Of a stretch of DNA of 21,678 bases, positions 21,605-21,678 are shown piece by piece. Both the position numbers and the translations under genes were made by a program. The stretch covers positions 1-21,678 of the forward strand of contig CAINKA010000103.1 of NCBI GenBank assembly GCA_903849835.1, read 5' to 3'. Below the pieces are notes generated by a model. The model saw nothing but the letters and a program-made list of their open reading frames with translations. It was not told the DNA's origin and ran no database searches. Origin of the DNA: an uncultured Alphaproteobacteria bacterium (GTDB taxonomy: Bacteria; Pseudomonadota; Alphaproteobacteria; Rickettsiales; UBA1997). Position 1 is the stretch's first letter. Every line of letters begins with the position of its first letter.

Positions 21605-21678
21605 AGTTCTTTTTTTAAAAAAGATGGAACAAATTCAGAAGTAATTTTTGGATAATTTCTAACTATTTTTTAAGTTAA
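21559..21678. other. Foreign-looking segment interrupting the AAA ATPase
   Basis: From about 21559 the DNA no longer codes for ATPase-like sequence. It contains TGAAGTGACCCCCTCAAGCC followed by AGACAG (about 21569-21594), which resembles the terminal inverted repeats of some IS3-family elements (TGACCCC...GACA). No transposase ORF is visible in the remaining 80 or so bases. An insertion sequence end or a remnant scar is a guess. Confidence 0.25.

Noticed and set aside
1..21678. tRNA or rRNA genes
   Set aside because: All gaps are short and filled with repeats or promoter DNA; no cloverleaf or rRNA-like sequence was recognised.

Overview
The window is a dense, AT-rich bacterial chromosome segment made mostly of housekeeping genes. 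It most likely comes from an alphaproteobacterium. The evidence is the aerobic-type CobS, the Mg-type HemB (Asp in place of the zinc cysteines), the short SRNDA-type cation transporter and the style of XerD, RuvAB, RadA and HtpG. Many small palindromic repeats, some in frame inside genes, recall Rickettsiales and related intracellular lineages. A complete trpC argues against Rickettsia itself. The taxonomic placement is inference.

Layout. 1-2172: hemB (5' part, minus), a palindromic repeat, trpC (plus), and a convergent RelE/HigB-type toxin-antitoxin pair (minus) with a perfect 20-bp operator over its promoter. 2295-4829: der and cobS (plus), separated by two different repeats. 4852-6129: xerD and a small unknown downstream gene (minus). 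6241-7947: a small membrane protein (minus) and an M48 periplasmic protease with TPRs (plus). 8003-9976: htpG (minus). 10201-11419: a CDF-type cation transporter and lipB, overlapping tail to tail. 11518-16240: a tight plus-strand run ruvA - AlbA_2/GHKL ATP-binding regulator - ruvB - coaBC, in which the regulator gene is wedged between ruvA and ruvB. 16205-18208: a three-domain aminopeptidase P (minus). 18430-19842: radA (plus). 19864-21604: a SIR2-like protein (minus) facing away from a truncated AAA ATPase (plus), which looks like the remains of an accessory or defence locus.

The most striking content is the repeats. At least three families of short double-hairpin or palindromic elements are scattered here: A, about 89 bp, four copies; B, 26-bp arms, five full or partial copies; C, 52-59 bp, outer GTAGGGG/CCCCTAC, two clear copies and one relative. 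A fourth palindrome (D) lies within htpG. They sit 10-50 bp upstream of start codons (trpC, cobS, xerD, the cation transporter, ruvA, radA), supply a stop codon (M48 protease), and lie in frame inside conserved genes: two family A copies in opposite orientations in aminopeptidase P, a family B arm in the M48 protease, and family D in htpG. This is the behaviour described for Rickettsia palindromic elements, but the sequences differ from anything I can name.

Because these elements are open in several frames, naive start prediction extends trpC, cobS, xerD, ruvA and radA upstream into repeat DNA. The starts given here are moved to the first codon of the conserved protein. I found no tRNA, rRNA, CRISPR array or complete insertion sequence, and no gene-free stretch above 300 bp.
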